Origin: Actinomycetota bacterium
Lineage (GTDB): Bacteria > Actinomycetota > Thermoleophilia > Miltoncostaeales > Miltoncostaeaceae
Direction: 5' to 3'
DNA length: 8,843 nucleotides
Assembly: GCA_947451735.1 (NCBI GenBank)
Contig: CANGAY010000018.1
Span: forward strand, 1 to 8,843
Part shown: piece by piece, positions 1-8,573 of the stretch
Layout: every line of letters starts with the position of its first letter
How positions within the stretch are numbered: the first letter of the stretch is position 1
The notes under the pieces: model-generated
The model's database searches: none
The model's input: the letters and a program-made list of their open reading frames with translations, nothing else
What the model was told of the DNA's origin: nothing
Translations under genes and position numbers: made by a program

Positions 1-252
1 CTCGAGGTGATCCGTGAGCTGGAGCCCGTGGGCCGCGGACCCGCCTTCGGAAGCGTGGTGGCCGTGGGCACCGACGGGTCGCTCGATGCCAGCGTGACCA
101 TCCGCACCGCATGGGTGCCCACCGACGTGCCGCGCGCGCAGTACTGGTGCGGCGGGGCCATCGTGTGGGACTCCGACCCGGCGGCCGAACGCGACGAGGC
201 CTGGCGCAAGGCGCGCCCGTTCCTCGATGCCCTGGGAGCCGAGGCGCCATGA
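1..252 (+). CDS. pabB: Chorismate-binding enzyme, C-terminal end (aminodeoxychorismate synthase component I, PabB-like; 5' truncated)
   Basis: The gene enters from the left edge, and only its last 83 codons plus TGA are present. The fragment matches the end of the chorismate-binding fold shared by PabB, TrpE and isochorismate synthases: an RELEPVGRG segment, then a GS/DG turn leading into the conserved IRTA strand (about residues 31-34 of the fragment), then GGAIVWDSDP, the counterpart of the family's GAGIVADSDP, and a closing helix with the conserved E...KA. Enzymes of this family convert chorismate with ammonia to 4-amino-4-deoxychorismate (PabB) or to anthranilate (TrpE). The fragment alone cannot separate these. 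The PabB call rests on the next gene, a PabC-like lyase that overlaps it by 4 nt (ATGA), which implies translational coupling. The Trp in place of the usual small residue in IVxDSDP is a minor oddity. No glutamine amidotransferase subunit (PabA) is visible in the window. Confidence 0.85.
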   Translation, partial: LEVIRELEPVGRGPAFGSVVAVGTDGSLDASVTIRTAWVPTDVPRAQYWCGGAIVWDSDPAAERDEAWRKARPFLDALGAEAP

Positions 253-1043
253 GCCACGTGGTGTGGCTGGACGGCGCGCTGGTTGACCCGGCCACGGCCG
301 CGCTCCCCATCACCGACCCCGGCGTGCGCTGGGGCGACGGCCTGTTCGAGACCATGCGCGCCGAACGCGGACAAGTGGCCATGCTCGACCGCCACCTCGC
401 CCGCCTCTCGGCGTCCATCACCGCACTCGCGCTCGATCCCATCCCCACCGACGACGACGTCCGCGCGGCCGTCGACGCCGTGGTGGCCCAACTGGATGAC
501 GCCCCGCATCGCGTGCGCATCACCGTGACCACCCGGCCCACCCTGCTGGTTGAGGCCACTCCCTACGAGCCCGCCGACCCCGACGTGGGCGTGGCCGTGG
601 TGGCCCTGCCGGGCACCTGGTGGCCGGGCAACGAGATCCACGAGCACAAGACGCTGTCGTACGCCGGCCACCGCCTGGCCCACCGCCGGGCAGTTGCCGC
701 CGGCGCCGACCACGCCCTGCTCATCGACGACCAGGGCCGCCTGGGTGAGTCGGACGCCGCCAACGTGTTCATCGTCACCGGGGGCAGGCTGGTGACGCCT
801 CCCGTTGAGGGAATCCTCGGCGGCGTCACCCGCGACCGGCTGCTCGAGGTGGCCGCGGCCGAGGGCATTCCCGTGGAGGTGCGCCACATCGGGGAGACGG
901 AGTGGCGCGGCGCCGACGAGGTGCTGCTGAGCAACGGCTTGGCGGGCGTCACATCAGTGCTCACCATCGACGGTGTGCCGGTTGGTGACGGCACCCCGGG
1001 GCCCATGGCCGCCCGACTGCGGCAGGCCTACGCCCCGCAGTAG
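249..1043 (+). CDS. pabC: Class IV PLP-dependent aminotransferase family, probable aminodeoxychorismate lyase
   Basis: This is a 264-aa protein, the usual size for fold-type IV PLP enzymes (PabC, branched-chain and D-amino-acid aminotransferases). Near the N-terminus VRWGDGLFETMRAERG is the family signature, followed by LDRHLARLSAS. Lys134 in the HKTLSY motif is the expected Schiff-base lysine. Glu167 in GRLGESDAANVF is the expected acidic partner of the pyridine nitrogen, 33 residues later as in the family. LLSNGLAGVTSV near residue 240 is the phosphate-binding and substrate loop. PabC releases pyruvate from aminodeoxychorismate to give p-aminobenzoate for folate. The ATG at 249 overlaps the TGA of the upstream pabB-like gene, and a GGGAG at 234-238 can serve as ribosome binding site. 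A longer in-frame start at 111 is rejected because it would lie inside the upstream gene. A branched-chain or D-amino-acid aminotransferase cannot be excluded from sequence, but the pairing with a chorismate enzyme favours PabC. Confidence 0.85.
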   Translation: MSHVVWLDGALVDPATAALPITDPGVRWGDGLFETMRAERGQVAMLDRHLARLSASITALALDPIPTDDDVRAAVDAVVAQLDDAPHRVRITVTTRPTLLVEATPYEPADPDVGVAVVALPGTWWPGNEIHEHKTLSYAGHRLAHRRAVAAGADHALLIDDQGRLGESDAANVFIVTGGRLVTPPVEGILGGVTRDRLLEVAAAEGIPVEVRHIGETEWRGADEVLLSNGLAGVTSVLTIDGVPVGDGTPGPMAARLRQAYAPQ

Positions 1044-1049
1044 CCCGGC

Positions 1050-2708
1050 CTAAGCCTTCTTCTTCGCCCCTCGGGCGCCGCCGCGTGACGGCTTCTCGGT
1101 GCTCGGTGCCGTCACCTTGTGCCCCAGCAGGCGCATGGCCTTGAGCCCCAGCGACAGCTTCTCGCGGTCGTCGGTCTTGCCGATATCGAGCCCCGCCAGT
1201 TCGGTGATGCGGTCGAGCCGGTACCTGATGGTGTGGCGGTGGGTGAACAGCGTCGATGCCGTCGCGGCAAGGTTGCAGTCGAGATCGAGATACGTGGCAA
1301 CCGTGCCCACCAGTTCGGTCTGGTACTGCTCGTCGTACCGCACCAGCGGCGCGATGGTCTGGTCGTAGAAGGCGTCGAGCTCTTCCGGCTTGTCGGCGAA
1401 CACCTGGAACAGCAACTTGTAGGTGCCGGTCTCCTCGAAGGTGACCACCTCGCCGGAACGGCCGAGCCGCTCACCGATGCTGAGCGCCAGCTGCGCCTCA
1501 TCGATGGCAGATCCGAGGCGCTCCGGGTCGGCCTGGTGGCGCGAGAGCGCGAGGGTGAGCGTGAGCCCGGGCACGGTGGGGCCGGTGGCTGCCAGCAGGC
1601 GCCGGGCCAGCGTGTGCGCCAGTTCCTCGGGGCTCTCCCCCTCCTCGCCCTCCACGCGGTTGGGCAGCAGCACCACCAGCAGACCCTCGTGCCAGTCGAC
1701 CAGCGCGCGCGGCCAGTGCAGGTCGAGCACCGCGCGGGTCTGCTGCATGAAGCGGCGCACCAGGCGCGGATCGGTGATGACCCGGCCCTCGCTGTGCGGG
1801 TCCTGCAGGGTGCCCACCACCGCCACGGCACCGTCGCTGAGGTCGGCGCCCAGATGACGCGCGCGACGCACCAGCGACTCGCGGCTCACCACCTCGCCGG
1901 CCAGCAGTTCCTCGATGAGCTCACCGCGAAGGCGTGCCTCGGTGTCGACCCGGGTGTCCTCGCGCACGCGCTCCACCAGCAGGGCGTCGATGAGCGCCGG
2001 GATTGCCGGGTCGGCCACGGGCGAATCCTTCATCCACACCACCAGCACGCCGGCCAGTGTGCCGTCGCCCTCCAGCTGGATGATCTCGGCGCCCGGGATG
2101 CCGGCTTCCTTGAACGGGCCGAGCAGCGACGCGGGGCCGTGGCCGCGCGCGGCCTCGATGGCGTCCTCCAACTGCTCCTCGCGGGCGTCGGAGATGCCGG
2201 CCGCGCCGAGGATGTCGAGGTACTCGTCGAGCAGGGCCACCGGCGACTCGAGCAACTCGGATGCCGCCTCGGCGATTCCGGGCACGCCGCGCCCCGAGAT
2301 GAGCGCCTGGCGGAACACCCGGCGCGAATCGCGCTCGCGGGCCTCACCCGACAGCGCCTGCGCGATTGCCGACAGCACGTCGCCCCATGGGCGGTCGGCC
2401 GGGATGACGATGACCGGCACGGCCGGCGACCCCGAGATGGACGCGCGCGAGATGGCGGCCACCACGCCCTCTGGCACCGACTTGCCGATGCCCTTGGGCG
2501 CCACCAGCAGACCCGCCTCGGCCGCGGGGGCCGCGGGGTCGTCGAGCACCAGCGCCGCCACGGTGACGCCATCGGCGCCCGCCTCGGGCACCAGCACGGC
2601 GCCGTCCAGCGCGGGCAGCGCCAGCAGTTCGGAGAGGGGACGGCCGGCCACGGCGGTGGTACCGGTGCGGCGCGATGTGCGCGAACGTGTGCTCACGCCG
2701 GGAAGCAT
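1050..2708 (-). CDS. PucR/CdaR-family transcriptional regulator
   Basis: This 552-aa cytoplasmic DNA-binding protein is arranged as in PucR-family regulators. Residues about 22-120 ([18 protein letters not shown] onward) resemble the diverged PucR N-terminal sensor domain. Residues about 150-240 look GAF-like ([15 protein letters not shown]), and [13 protein letters not shown] at 259-271 is the typical linker helix. Residues 285-415 are the GGDEF-like region ([13 protein letters not shown]), without a catalytic GGDEF motif. Residues 462-525 form the C-terminal helix-turn-helix: [20 protein letters not shown] followed by IRYRLDRI. A Lys-rich tail (GAKKKA) ends the protein. The family regulates purine, sugar-acid or amino-acid catabolism, and the ligand here is unknown. 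It is divergent from the type III glutamine synthetase across a 213-bp region, so that gene and its own promoter are the first candidate targets. The ATG at 2708 is preferred, but no good Shine-Dalgarno site precedes it. A GTG at 2696 would shorten the protein by four residues. It converges on pabC with 6 bp between the stops. Confidence 0.88.
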   Translation of the reverse strand: MLPGVSTRSRTSRRTGTTAVAGRPLSELLALPALDGAVLVPEAGADGVTVAALVLDDPAAPAAEAGLLVAPKGIGKSVPEGVVAAISRASISGSPAVPVIVIPADRPWGDVLSAIAQALSGEARERDSRRVFRQALISGRGVPGIAEAASELLESPVALLDEYLDILGAAGISDAREEQLEDAIEAARGHGPASLLGPFKEAGIPGAEIIQLEGDGTLAGVLVVWMKDSPVADPAIPALIDALLVERVREDTRVDTEARLRGELIEELLAGEVVSRESLVRRARHLGADLSDGAVAVVGTLQDPHSEGRVITDPRLVRRFMQQTRAVLDLHWPRALVDWHEGLLVVLLPNRVEGEEGESPEELAHTLARRLLAATGPTVPGLTLTLALSRHQADPERLGSAIDEAQLALSIGERLGRSGEVVTFEETGTYKLLFQVFADKPEELDAFYDQTIAPLVRYDEQYQTELVGTVATYLDLDCNLAATASTLFTHRHTIRYRLDRITELAGLDIGKTDDREKLSLGLKAMRLLGHKVTAPSTEKPSRGGARGAKKKA

Positions 2709-2711
2709 GAC

Positions 2712-2775
2712 CCACGCGCAAACGCGCCACAAGCCCCCATGGAGCTGGGTTTGTCCCCATGCACAAACGCGGCAT
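2712..2775. repeat. Imperfect direct repeat pair (19 bp, 15/19 identical) near the regulator start
   Basis: Copy 1 at 2712-2730 reads CCACGCGCAAACGCGCCAC and copy 2 at 2757-2775 reads CCATGCACAAACGCGGCAT. They share the core CAAACGCG and start 45 bp apart, about four helical turns. They lie immediately upstream of the regulator's start codon. They could be binding sites for an autoregulator, but GC-rich sequence produces such matches readily and there is no independent support. Confidence 0.35.
2749..2768. promoter_or_regulatory. Candidate operator: inverted repeat GTTTGT-N8-ACAAAC
   Basis: Perfect 6-bp arms (GTTTGT at 2749-2754 and ACAAAC at 2763-2768) flank an 8-bp spacer, giving a 20-bp dyad that is AT-richer than its surroundings. 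It sits in the divergent region 41 bp upstream of the regulator start and 153 bp upstream of the glutamine synthetase start. A dimeric regulator such as the PucR-type protein could bind it. It does not match the TnrA/GlnR operator of Bacillus (TGTNA-N7-TNACA) because the half-site spacing differs. The functional call is inference. Confidence 0.35.
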
Positions 2776-2821
2776 CGCGCTTCTTGGCCACTGCGATGGC
2801 GCCTGCAATGGGCAATCTCCG

Positions 2822-2827
2822 TATTCT
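2822..2827 (+). promoter_or_regulatory. Possible -10 element for the type III glutamine synthetase gene
   Basis: TATTCT fits the TAnnnT consensus of the housekeeping sigma factor and would give a 5' leader of roughly 85-90 nt. No recognisable -35 hexamer sits 16-18 bp upstream, so it is a weak candidate. Confidence 0.25.
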
Positions 2828-2903
2828 GCGTGAGCCGGATGAGCCGGTATGCGCTCCGTTCCCGGGGGAAGACACCTCCCACGCCCAGCGCATGCACAAG
2901 ATC

Positions 2904-2910
2904 AGGAGGA
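2904..2910 (+). promoter_or_regulatory. Strong ribosome binding site (AGGAGGA) that sets the glutamine synthetase start
   Basis: AGGAGGA lies 11 nt before the ATG at 2922. An alternative in-frame ATG at 2892 lies upstream of this site and so could not use it. This is the only near-perfect Shine-Dalgarno site in the window, suggesting that the gene is highly translated. Confidence 0.75.
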
Positions 2911-2921
2911 TCAGTCGAGAC

Positions 2922-5072
<2,151 letters not shown>

Positions 5073-5093
5073 ACGGCATCACCGACGCAGTTC

Positions 5094-5129
5094 ACTCGGG
5101 GCGCCTTCGGGCGCCCCGAGTCGTCTTTT
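5094..5129 (+). terminator. Intrinsic terminator after type III glutamine synthetase
   Basis: A perfect 12-bp GC-rich stem (5094-5105 pairs with 5110-5121) is closed by a stable C(TTCG)G tetraloop. It is followed by CG, TC and TTTT at 5126-5129. It lies 21 bp after the GSIII stop codon and upstream of the next gene's candidate promoter. It should separate the two glutamine synthetase transcripts, at least in part. The T-tract is short, so some read-through is possible. Confidence 0.85.
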
Positions 5130-5139
5130 CGATCACCCC

Positions 5140-5148
5140 TGTTAGGTT
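5140..5148 (+). promoter_or_regulatory. Candidate extended -10 promoter giving a leaderless transcript of the type I glutamine synthetase
   Basis: TGT followed by TAGGTT (5143-5148) fits an extended -10 (TGnTAnnnT). Only six bases (GGGCAT) separate it from the ATG at 5155, so transcription would start at or next to the A of the start codon. No real Shine-Dalgarno site precedes this ATG, which agrees with leaderless translation, common in actinobacteria. No clear -35 is seen, though an extended -10 can do without one. The position right after the terminator supports an independent promoter. Confidence 0.5.
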
Positions 5149-5154
5149 GGGCAT

Positions 5155-6477
5155 ATGACTCGCGAAGAGATTCTGGCGCTCGTGGAAGAGCGCGACATCA
5201 AGTTCGTGCGCTTCTGGTTCACGGACATCCTCGGGCAGCTCAAGAGCTTCGCCGTCACGCGCGAGCAGTTGCCCGATGCCATGGCGCACGGCATGGGCTT
5301 TGACGGCTCATCCATCACGGGCTTCAACGCCATTGAGGAGTCGGACATGGTTGCCATGCCCGACCCCGACACCTTCCAGGTGCTGCCCTACCGCCCCGAG
5401 GTGCAGGGCGTGGCCCGCATGTTCTGCGACATCCAGCTGCCCACCGGCGAGCCATACGAGGGCGACCCCCGGCAGATCCTGCGCCGTGCCGTTGAGCGCG
5501 CCAAGGCCATGGGGTACGACCACTACTACCTCGGCCCCGAGCTTGAGTTCTTCTACTTCAAGGACGCCGAGGGCACCGAGCCGCTCGACCGTGGTGGCTA
5601 CTTCGACCTCACCACGCTCGACGCCGCAAGCGACCTGCGCCGCGAGACGGTGCTTGCGCTTGAGGCCATGGGCATTCACGTGGAGTTCTCGCACCACGAG
5701 GTGGCACCCAGCCAGCACGAGATCGACATGCGGTACGACGACGCCCTCACCATGGCCGACAACGTCATGACCTACCGCACGGTGGTGAAGGAGGTTGCGC
5801 ACCGCCACGGCATCTACGCCACCTTCATGCCAAAGCCGCTGGCCGGCGAGAACGGCTCCGGCATGCACACGCACCAGAGCCTGTTCAGGGGCGACCGCAA
5901 CGCGTTCTTCGACCCCTCCGACGAGTACCTGCTCTCGGCCGACGCCAAGGCGTTCATCGCCGGGCAGCTGCGCCACGCACGCGAGCTGTCGTGTGTGTTC
6001 GCCCAGTGGGTCAATTCGTACAAGCGTCTGGTGCCGGGGTACGAGGCCCCGGTGTACATCGCGTGGAGCCGGCGCAACCGGTCGGCGCTCATCCGCGTGC
6101 CGGCACACCCCGGCGGCAAGGAGAAGGCCACGCGCTGCGAGCTGCGCGCGCCAGACCCCGCCTGCAACCCGTACCTCACCTTCGCCGCGCTGCTCCACGC
6201 AGGGCTCGATGGCATCGAGCGTGGCTACGAGCTGCCGGCGCCCATGGAGACCAACCTCTACGAGCTTGGCCCTGAGGAGCGCTCGCGTGAGGGCATCGAT
6301 GCCCTGCCCGAGAACCTGGGCGAGGCCATTGAGATCGGTGCCGCAAGCGAACTGCTGCTTCGCGCGTTTGGCGAGCACACGCATGCGCGCTTCGTCGAGA
6401 GCAAGCGTGCCGAGTGGGACGACTACCGCACGCAGCTCACGCCGTGGGAGATGGAGCGGTACCTCCCCGTCCTCTAG
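5155..6477 (+). CDS. glnA: Type I glutamine synthetase (GSI-alpha-like)
   Basis: This 440-aa glutamate-ammonia ligase is the second such enzyme here and unrelated in length to the GSIII upstream. Family motifs are complete: FTDILGQLK (22-30), FDGSSITGF (49-57), GPELEFFYF (127-135, metal-binding Glu129 and Glu131), SHHEVAPSQHEID, FMPKPLAGENGSGMH (224-238), and NSYKRLVPGYEAP (287-299), with Glu297 in the glutamate flap. The C-terminus ends FRTQ-like (YRTQLTPWEMERYL), as in Bacillus GlnA. It lacks the roughly 25-residue insertion of adenylylated GSI-beta enzymes. Tyr369 in TNLYELG lies where the adenylylated tyrosine occurs, but Bacillus GlnA also has a Tyr there without being modified, so adenylylation is not implied. 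The residue matching Bacillus Arg62, used for glutamine feedback inhibition, is Ala59 here. The ATG at 5155 fits the family N-terminus. The gene probably has its own promoter at 5140-5148, and the channel gene follows 8 bp downstream. Confidence 0.95.
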   Translation: MTREEILALVEERDIKFVRFWFTDILGQLKSFAVTREQLPDAMAHGMGFDGSSITGFNAIEESDMVAMPDPDTFQVLPYRPEVQGVARMFCDIQLPTGEPYEGDPRQILRRAVERAKAMGYDHYYLGPELEFFYFKDAEGTEPLDRGGYFDLTTLDAASDLRRETVLALEAMGIHVEFSHHEVAPSQHEIDMRYDDALTMADNVMTYRTVVKEVAHRHGIYATFMPKPLAGENGSGMHTHQSLFRGDRNAFFDPSDEYLLSADAKAFIAGQLRHARELSCVFAQWVNSYKRLVPGYEAPVYIAWSRRNRSALIRVPAHPGGKEKATRCELRAPDPACNPYLTFAALLHAGLDGIERGYELPAPMETNLYELGPEERSREGIDALPENLGEAIEIGAASELLLRAFGEHTHARFVESKRAEWDDYRTQLTPWEMERYLPVL

Positions 6478-6485
6478 CCATCGAC

Positions 6486-7349
6486 GTGACCAGCGCCACC
6501 GACGTGCCATGGCTCCCCGCCTGGGCCGAGAACCTGGTGTGGATCGGCGTCATCATCGCGATTGCGGCGCTGTGCCTGTGGGTCATCCACCGTGTGGAGC
6601 ACCACTCGGTGGCCAGGGTGCTGCGCCACGGCGAGACGGTCGCGGCGCGCCAGCGCGGCACCGCTCTGTCGGCGCTTGCCACGGGTATCTCGTACGTGGT
6701 GGTGCTGGCAGCGGTCATCGCAATCGTCGCCACCGTGTTCGGGGCCGGCAGCGTGGCTGCCATCTCGGGCTCCGCCTTCGTCATCCTGGTGCTGGGCTTC
6801 GCCGTGCAGCGCCTGCTGGCAGACGTTGTGGCCGGCTTCTTCATCCTGTTTGAGGGGCAGTACGCGGTGGGCGACCTGGTGGAGGTGGACTCCACGATCC
6901 CCATGGGCATCGTCGAGCGGGCCAGCCTGCGGGTGACCACGCTGCGCGGGCTGAACGGCGACATCATCTACGTACCCAACTCGGCGGTGAAGGCGGCGCA
7001 CCGGTTTTCGCACAGCAGCCGCGACATGGAGGTGGGCGTGCTGGTGAGCGACGTTGCGCCCGTGGCGCGCGCGGTGGCCGACGCCGCCGACCTGGTGGGC
7101 CCAGGTGGCGTTCGGTTCACATCAGCCCCGCTCATCACGCGTACCGACGACATGGGCGACGACCTCGCGTGGGTACGCATTCGCGTGGATGTGCCGCCGG
7201 GCTTTGAGTGGATGGCGTCGGGGCTGCTTGTTGACGTGATCACGGCCCGCTGCGGTGATGCGCTGAAGGGTGCGCCGATCGTGGGCGACACCAACGGCAA
7301 CGTGCTTGCCAGCTACCAGCAGATGCTGCGCGAGGCCTCGGGCTCCTAG
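6486..7349 (+). CDS. Small-conductance mechanosensitive channel (MscS family)
   Basis: This inner-membrane channel of 287 aa (GTG start) matches the minimal MscS type of E. coli (286 aa). Three hydrophobic segments are visible: TM1 at about residues 17-37, TM2 at about 61-86, and the pore-lining TM3 at about 88-124 with its Gly/Ala-rich face (FVILVLGFAVQRLLADVVAG). The hallmark TM3 exit FILFEGQYAVGDLVEVD (119-135) follows. The cytoplasmic beta domain has the conserved TTLRGLNGDIIYVPNS (151-166), and a C-terminal alpha/beta domain completes it. Such channels open on membrane tension and release solutes on hypo-osmotic shock. The GTG at 6486 is the first sensible in-frame start after the glnA stop; GTG at 6504 is an alternative. 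Neither has a Shine-Dalgarno site, so translation probably depends on read-through from glnA 8 bp upstream. Its TAG lies within a CTAG shared with the stop of the convergent gene. A link to glutamine as an osmolyte is conceivable but unproven. Confidence 0.9.
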   Translation: MTSATDVPWLPAWAENLVWIGVIIAIAALCLWVIHRVEHHSVARVLRHGETVAARQRGTALSALATGISYVVVLAAVIAIVATVFGAGSVAAISGSAFVILVLGFAVQRLLADVVAGFFILFEGQYAVGDLVEVDSTIPMGIVERASLRVTTLRGLNGDIIYVPNSAVKAAHRFSHSSRDMEVGVLVSDVAPVARAVADAADLVGPGGVRFTSAPLITRTDDMGDDLAWVRIRVDVPPGFEWMASGLLVDVITARCGDALKGAPIVGDTNGNVLASYQQMLREASGS

Positions 7350-8569
7350 GCAGCGGGTGCGGCGGCGAGGTTGATCACCTCGCGCCAGCGGGCCACGCAG
7401 GCATCCCAGGTCCAGCCGGCCGCGAAGGCGCGGCCCTGCTCGCCGAACGCGCGGCGCTCCTCTGGGTTGCGCGCCAGGCGCCTGAGTTGCGTGCCGTAGG
7501 TATCGGGCCCGGTGTAGAGCAGCCCGCCGCCTGACCGCGCTGTCTGCCCTGCCACCACCTCGCTGCGGGCGTAGCCCAGTGTGGGCCTGCCTGCGCGCCA
7601 GGCCTCAAGTGCCACCAGCGACAGGCTCTCGTACGGCGACGGCAGCACCACCACCTCGGCAGCGGCCAGCAGGTCGGCGCGCTCTTCGTTGCTGATGAAC
7701 CCGGTGGTGAAGACCCAGCCGGGGATGTCGAGCCCGGCCGCCTCGCGGCCCGCGAGCACCAGGCCAAGCTCGCCGCCTGAGTCGCGGTAGGCGGAGTGCG
7801 CGCGGATCAGGGCATCCACCCCCTTCGACGCATCCACGCGCCCGAGGTAGAGCGCAAAGCGGCGCGGCAGCGGACGGGTGCGACGGATGCGATCGGCATC
7901 GCCGTCGGGCGCGGGGTCGAGTCCGGCCCCCACCACCACGCCGGGGATGTCACCGGTGCCCACCATCTGCCGAACCAGCGCCTGCTCCTCGGGAACCATG
8001 AAGGCGAGCGCCCGGGCCGAGCGGATGACCCCGCGGGTGAGCGCAAAGCGCAGCATGGGCTCCTCATGCGCCAGCGGCACCACGATGGCCCGGTCGCGCA
8101 CGATGGGCATGGCCATCTGACTGGTGGCGTACAGGTACGTCCAGAGCGCCACCACCCGGGGACAGTCCCTCCCCGGTGCCAGACACCCCCCGGTGTCTGG
8201 CACCGGGGGGTGTCTGGCACCCACGTCACGCAAGGCGGTCAACATGTCGCGGGATACCGGGCCTTGTGCCTTTGCCCACTCGGCTTCCAGTACGGGGTCG
8301 CCCGGGTTCAGGCCCAGGTGGCGCACCAGGTCGGCTGAGCGCTCGGGGTCGGGTGGGTCGACTGCGAAGCGACGCACTGTCACGCCGTCGTCGGTGGTGG
8401 TGCCCACCGGGTAGTACGGCGCCCAGGTGAGGTAGTCGCGCGCGGTGGTGGTGAAGACGGTCACCTCCTCACCTGCCCGCACCAGCGCGCGAGCTGTGTC
8501 CCTGCACAGCGCCTCGGCGCCTCCCGCCACCTCGGCTCCATAGCGCTGCACCACAAAGGCGATTGACAC
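7346..8569 (-). CDS. Glycosyltransferase, GT-B fold, GT4-type
   Basis: This 407-aa protein transfers a sugar from a nucleotide-activated donor, probably in cell-surface glycan assembly. The N-terminus MSIAFVVQRYGAEVAGGAEA and the following EVTVFTTTARDYLTW (35-49) are typical of actinobacterial GT4-like enzymes. Downstream come WTYLYATS (143-150), a PLAHEEPM loop (165-172), and the donor-site residues of GT4: GRVDASKG (243-250; Arg244 and Lys249) and the E-x7-E motif of Glu314 and Glu322 in ESLSLVALE. Acceptor and donor are not predictable. The GTG at 8569 is chosen because MSIAFVVQRYG is the family N-terminus and because it follows the upstream stop by 4 nt; only a weak AAGG precedes it. Residues about 117-138 are encoded by the palindromic repeat cluster at 8158-8221 and have no counterpart in the family pattern as I know it. 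The frame stays open through the insert, so the gene may still work. The stop overlaps the convergent channel gene. Confidence 0.88.
   Translation of the reverse strand: MSIAFVVQRYGAEVAGGAEALCRDTARALVRAGEEVTVFTTTARDYLTWAPYYPVGTTTDDGVTVRRFAVDPPDPERSADLVRHLGLNPGDPVLEAEWAKAQGPVSRDMLTALRDVGARHPPVPDTGGCLAPGRDCPRVVALWTYLYATSQMAMPIVRDRAIVVPLAHEEPMLRFALTRGVIRSARALAFMVPEEQALVRQMVGTGDIPGVVVGAGLDPAPDGDADRIRRTRPLPRRFALYLGRVDASKGVDALIRAHSAYRDSGGELGLVLAGREAAGLDIPGWVFTTGFISNEERADLLAAAEVVVLPSPYESLSLVALEAWRAGRPTLGYARSEVVAGQTARSGGGLLYTGPDTYGTQLRRLARNPEERRAFGEQGRAFAAGWTWDACVARWREVINLAAAPAA
8158..8221. repeat. REP-like palindromic repeat cluster inside the glycosyltransferase gene
   Basis: Three copies of a 13-mer are present: GGTGCCAGACACC at 8175-8187, and its exact reverse complement GGTGTCTGGCACC at 8192-8204 and at 8209-8221. 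Flanking C and G runs extend the pairing. 8171-8187 pairs perfectly with 8192-8208 (17 bp, 4-nt loop). Alternatively, 8175-8191 pairs perfectly with 8205-8221 (17 bp, with the middle copy as a 13-nt loop). The two hairpins are mutually exclusive. A separate short palindrome GGGAC-A-GTCCC lies at 8159-8169. The arrangement looks like a dispersed REP element of the kind mobilised by REP-associated tyrosine transposases (Y1_Tnp). No transposase is in the window, and dispersal elsewhere in the genome cannot be seen from here. On the coding strand it adds about 20 residues in frame (VPDTGGCLAPG and neighbours). Confidence 0.85.
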
Positions 8570-8573
8570 GGGG

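Larger units (their letters stand above)
2709..2921. promoter_or_regulatory. Divergent intergenic region between the PucR-type regulator and type III glutamine synthetase
   Basis: This 213-bp gap must hold the promoters for both flanking genes. It contains an inverted repeat at 2749-2768, a 19-bp imperfect direct repeat (2712-2730 and 2757-2775), a possible -10 at 2822-2827 (TATTCT), a tandem 9-mer TGAGCCGGA/TGAGCCGGT at 2831-2848, and the ribosome binding site at 2904-2910. I found no convincing -35 element and no open frame here that resembles a gene. The assignment as a regulatory region follows from geometry; the individual sites are much less certain. Confidence 0.7.

Noticed and set aside
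1041..1094. Possible bidirectional terminator between pabC and the regulator (AAGCC...GGCTT)
   Set aside because: The arms are 5 bp and over 30 bases apart, lie mostly inside the regulator's coding end, and have no T-tract. Only 6 bp separate the stops.
2749..2768. TnrA/GlnR operator of the Bacillus type
   Set aside because: The dyad has TGT-N8-ACA spacing rather than TGTNA-N7-TNACA, so the known consensus is not met.
1119..2921. Long open plus-strand extension (about 600 codons) upstream of the GSIII start, in frame with it
   Set aside because: It is antisense to the well-supported PucR-type regulator, has low-complexity His/Arg/Gln/Ala-rich composition, and the strong ribosome binding site marks 2922 as the true start. 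GC-rich genomes often keep such frames open.
6357..6408. Adenylylation-type regulation of glnA suggested by Tyr369 (NLYEL)
   Set aside because: Tyr369 itself lies at 6259-6261, and non-adenylylated Bacillus-type enzymes also carry a Tyr there. The GSI-beta insertion is absent, and the sequence after it (through 6408) follows the GSI-alpha pattern.
5308..6510. Antisense open frame of 400 codons within the type I glutamine synthetase
   Set aside because: Same artefact; the plus-strand protein has every catalytic motif.
8158..8221. CRISPR array or intrinsic terminator
   Set aside because: The repeats are 13-mers in mixed orientation with 4-nt spacers, so this is not CRISPR. There is no T-tract on either strand and the position is inside an open gene, so a terminator is unlikely.
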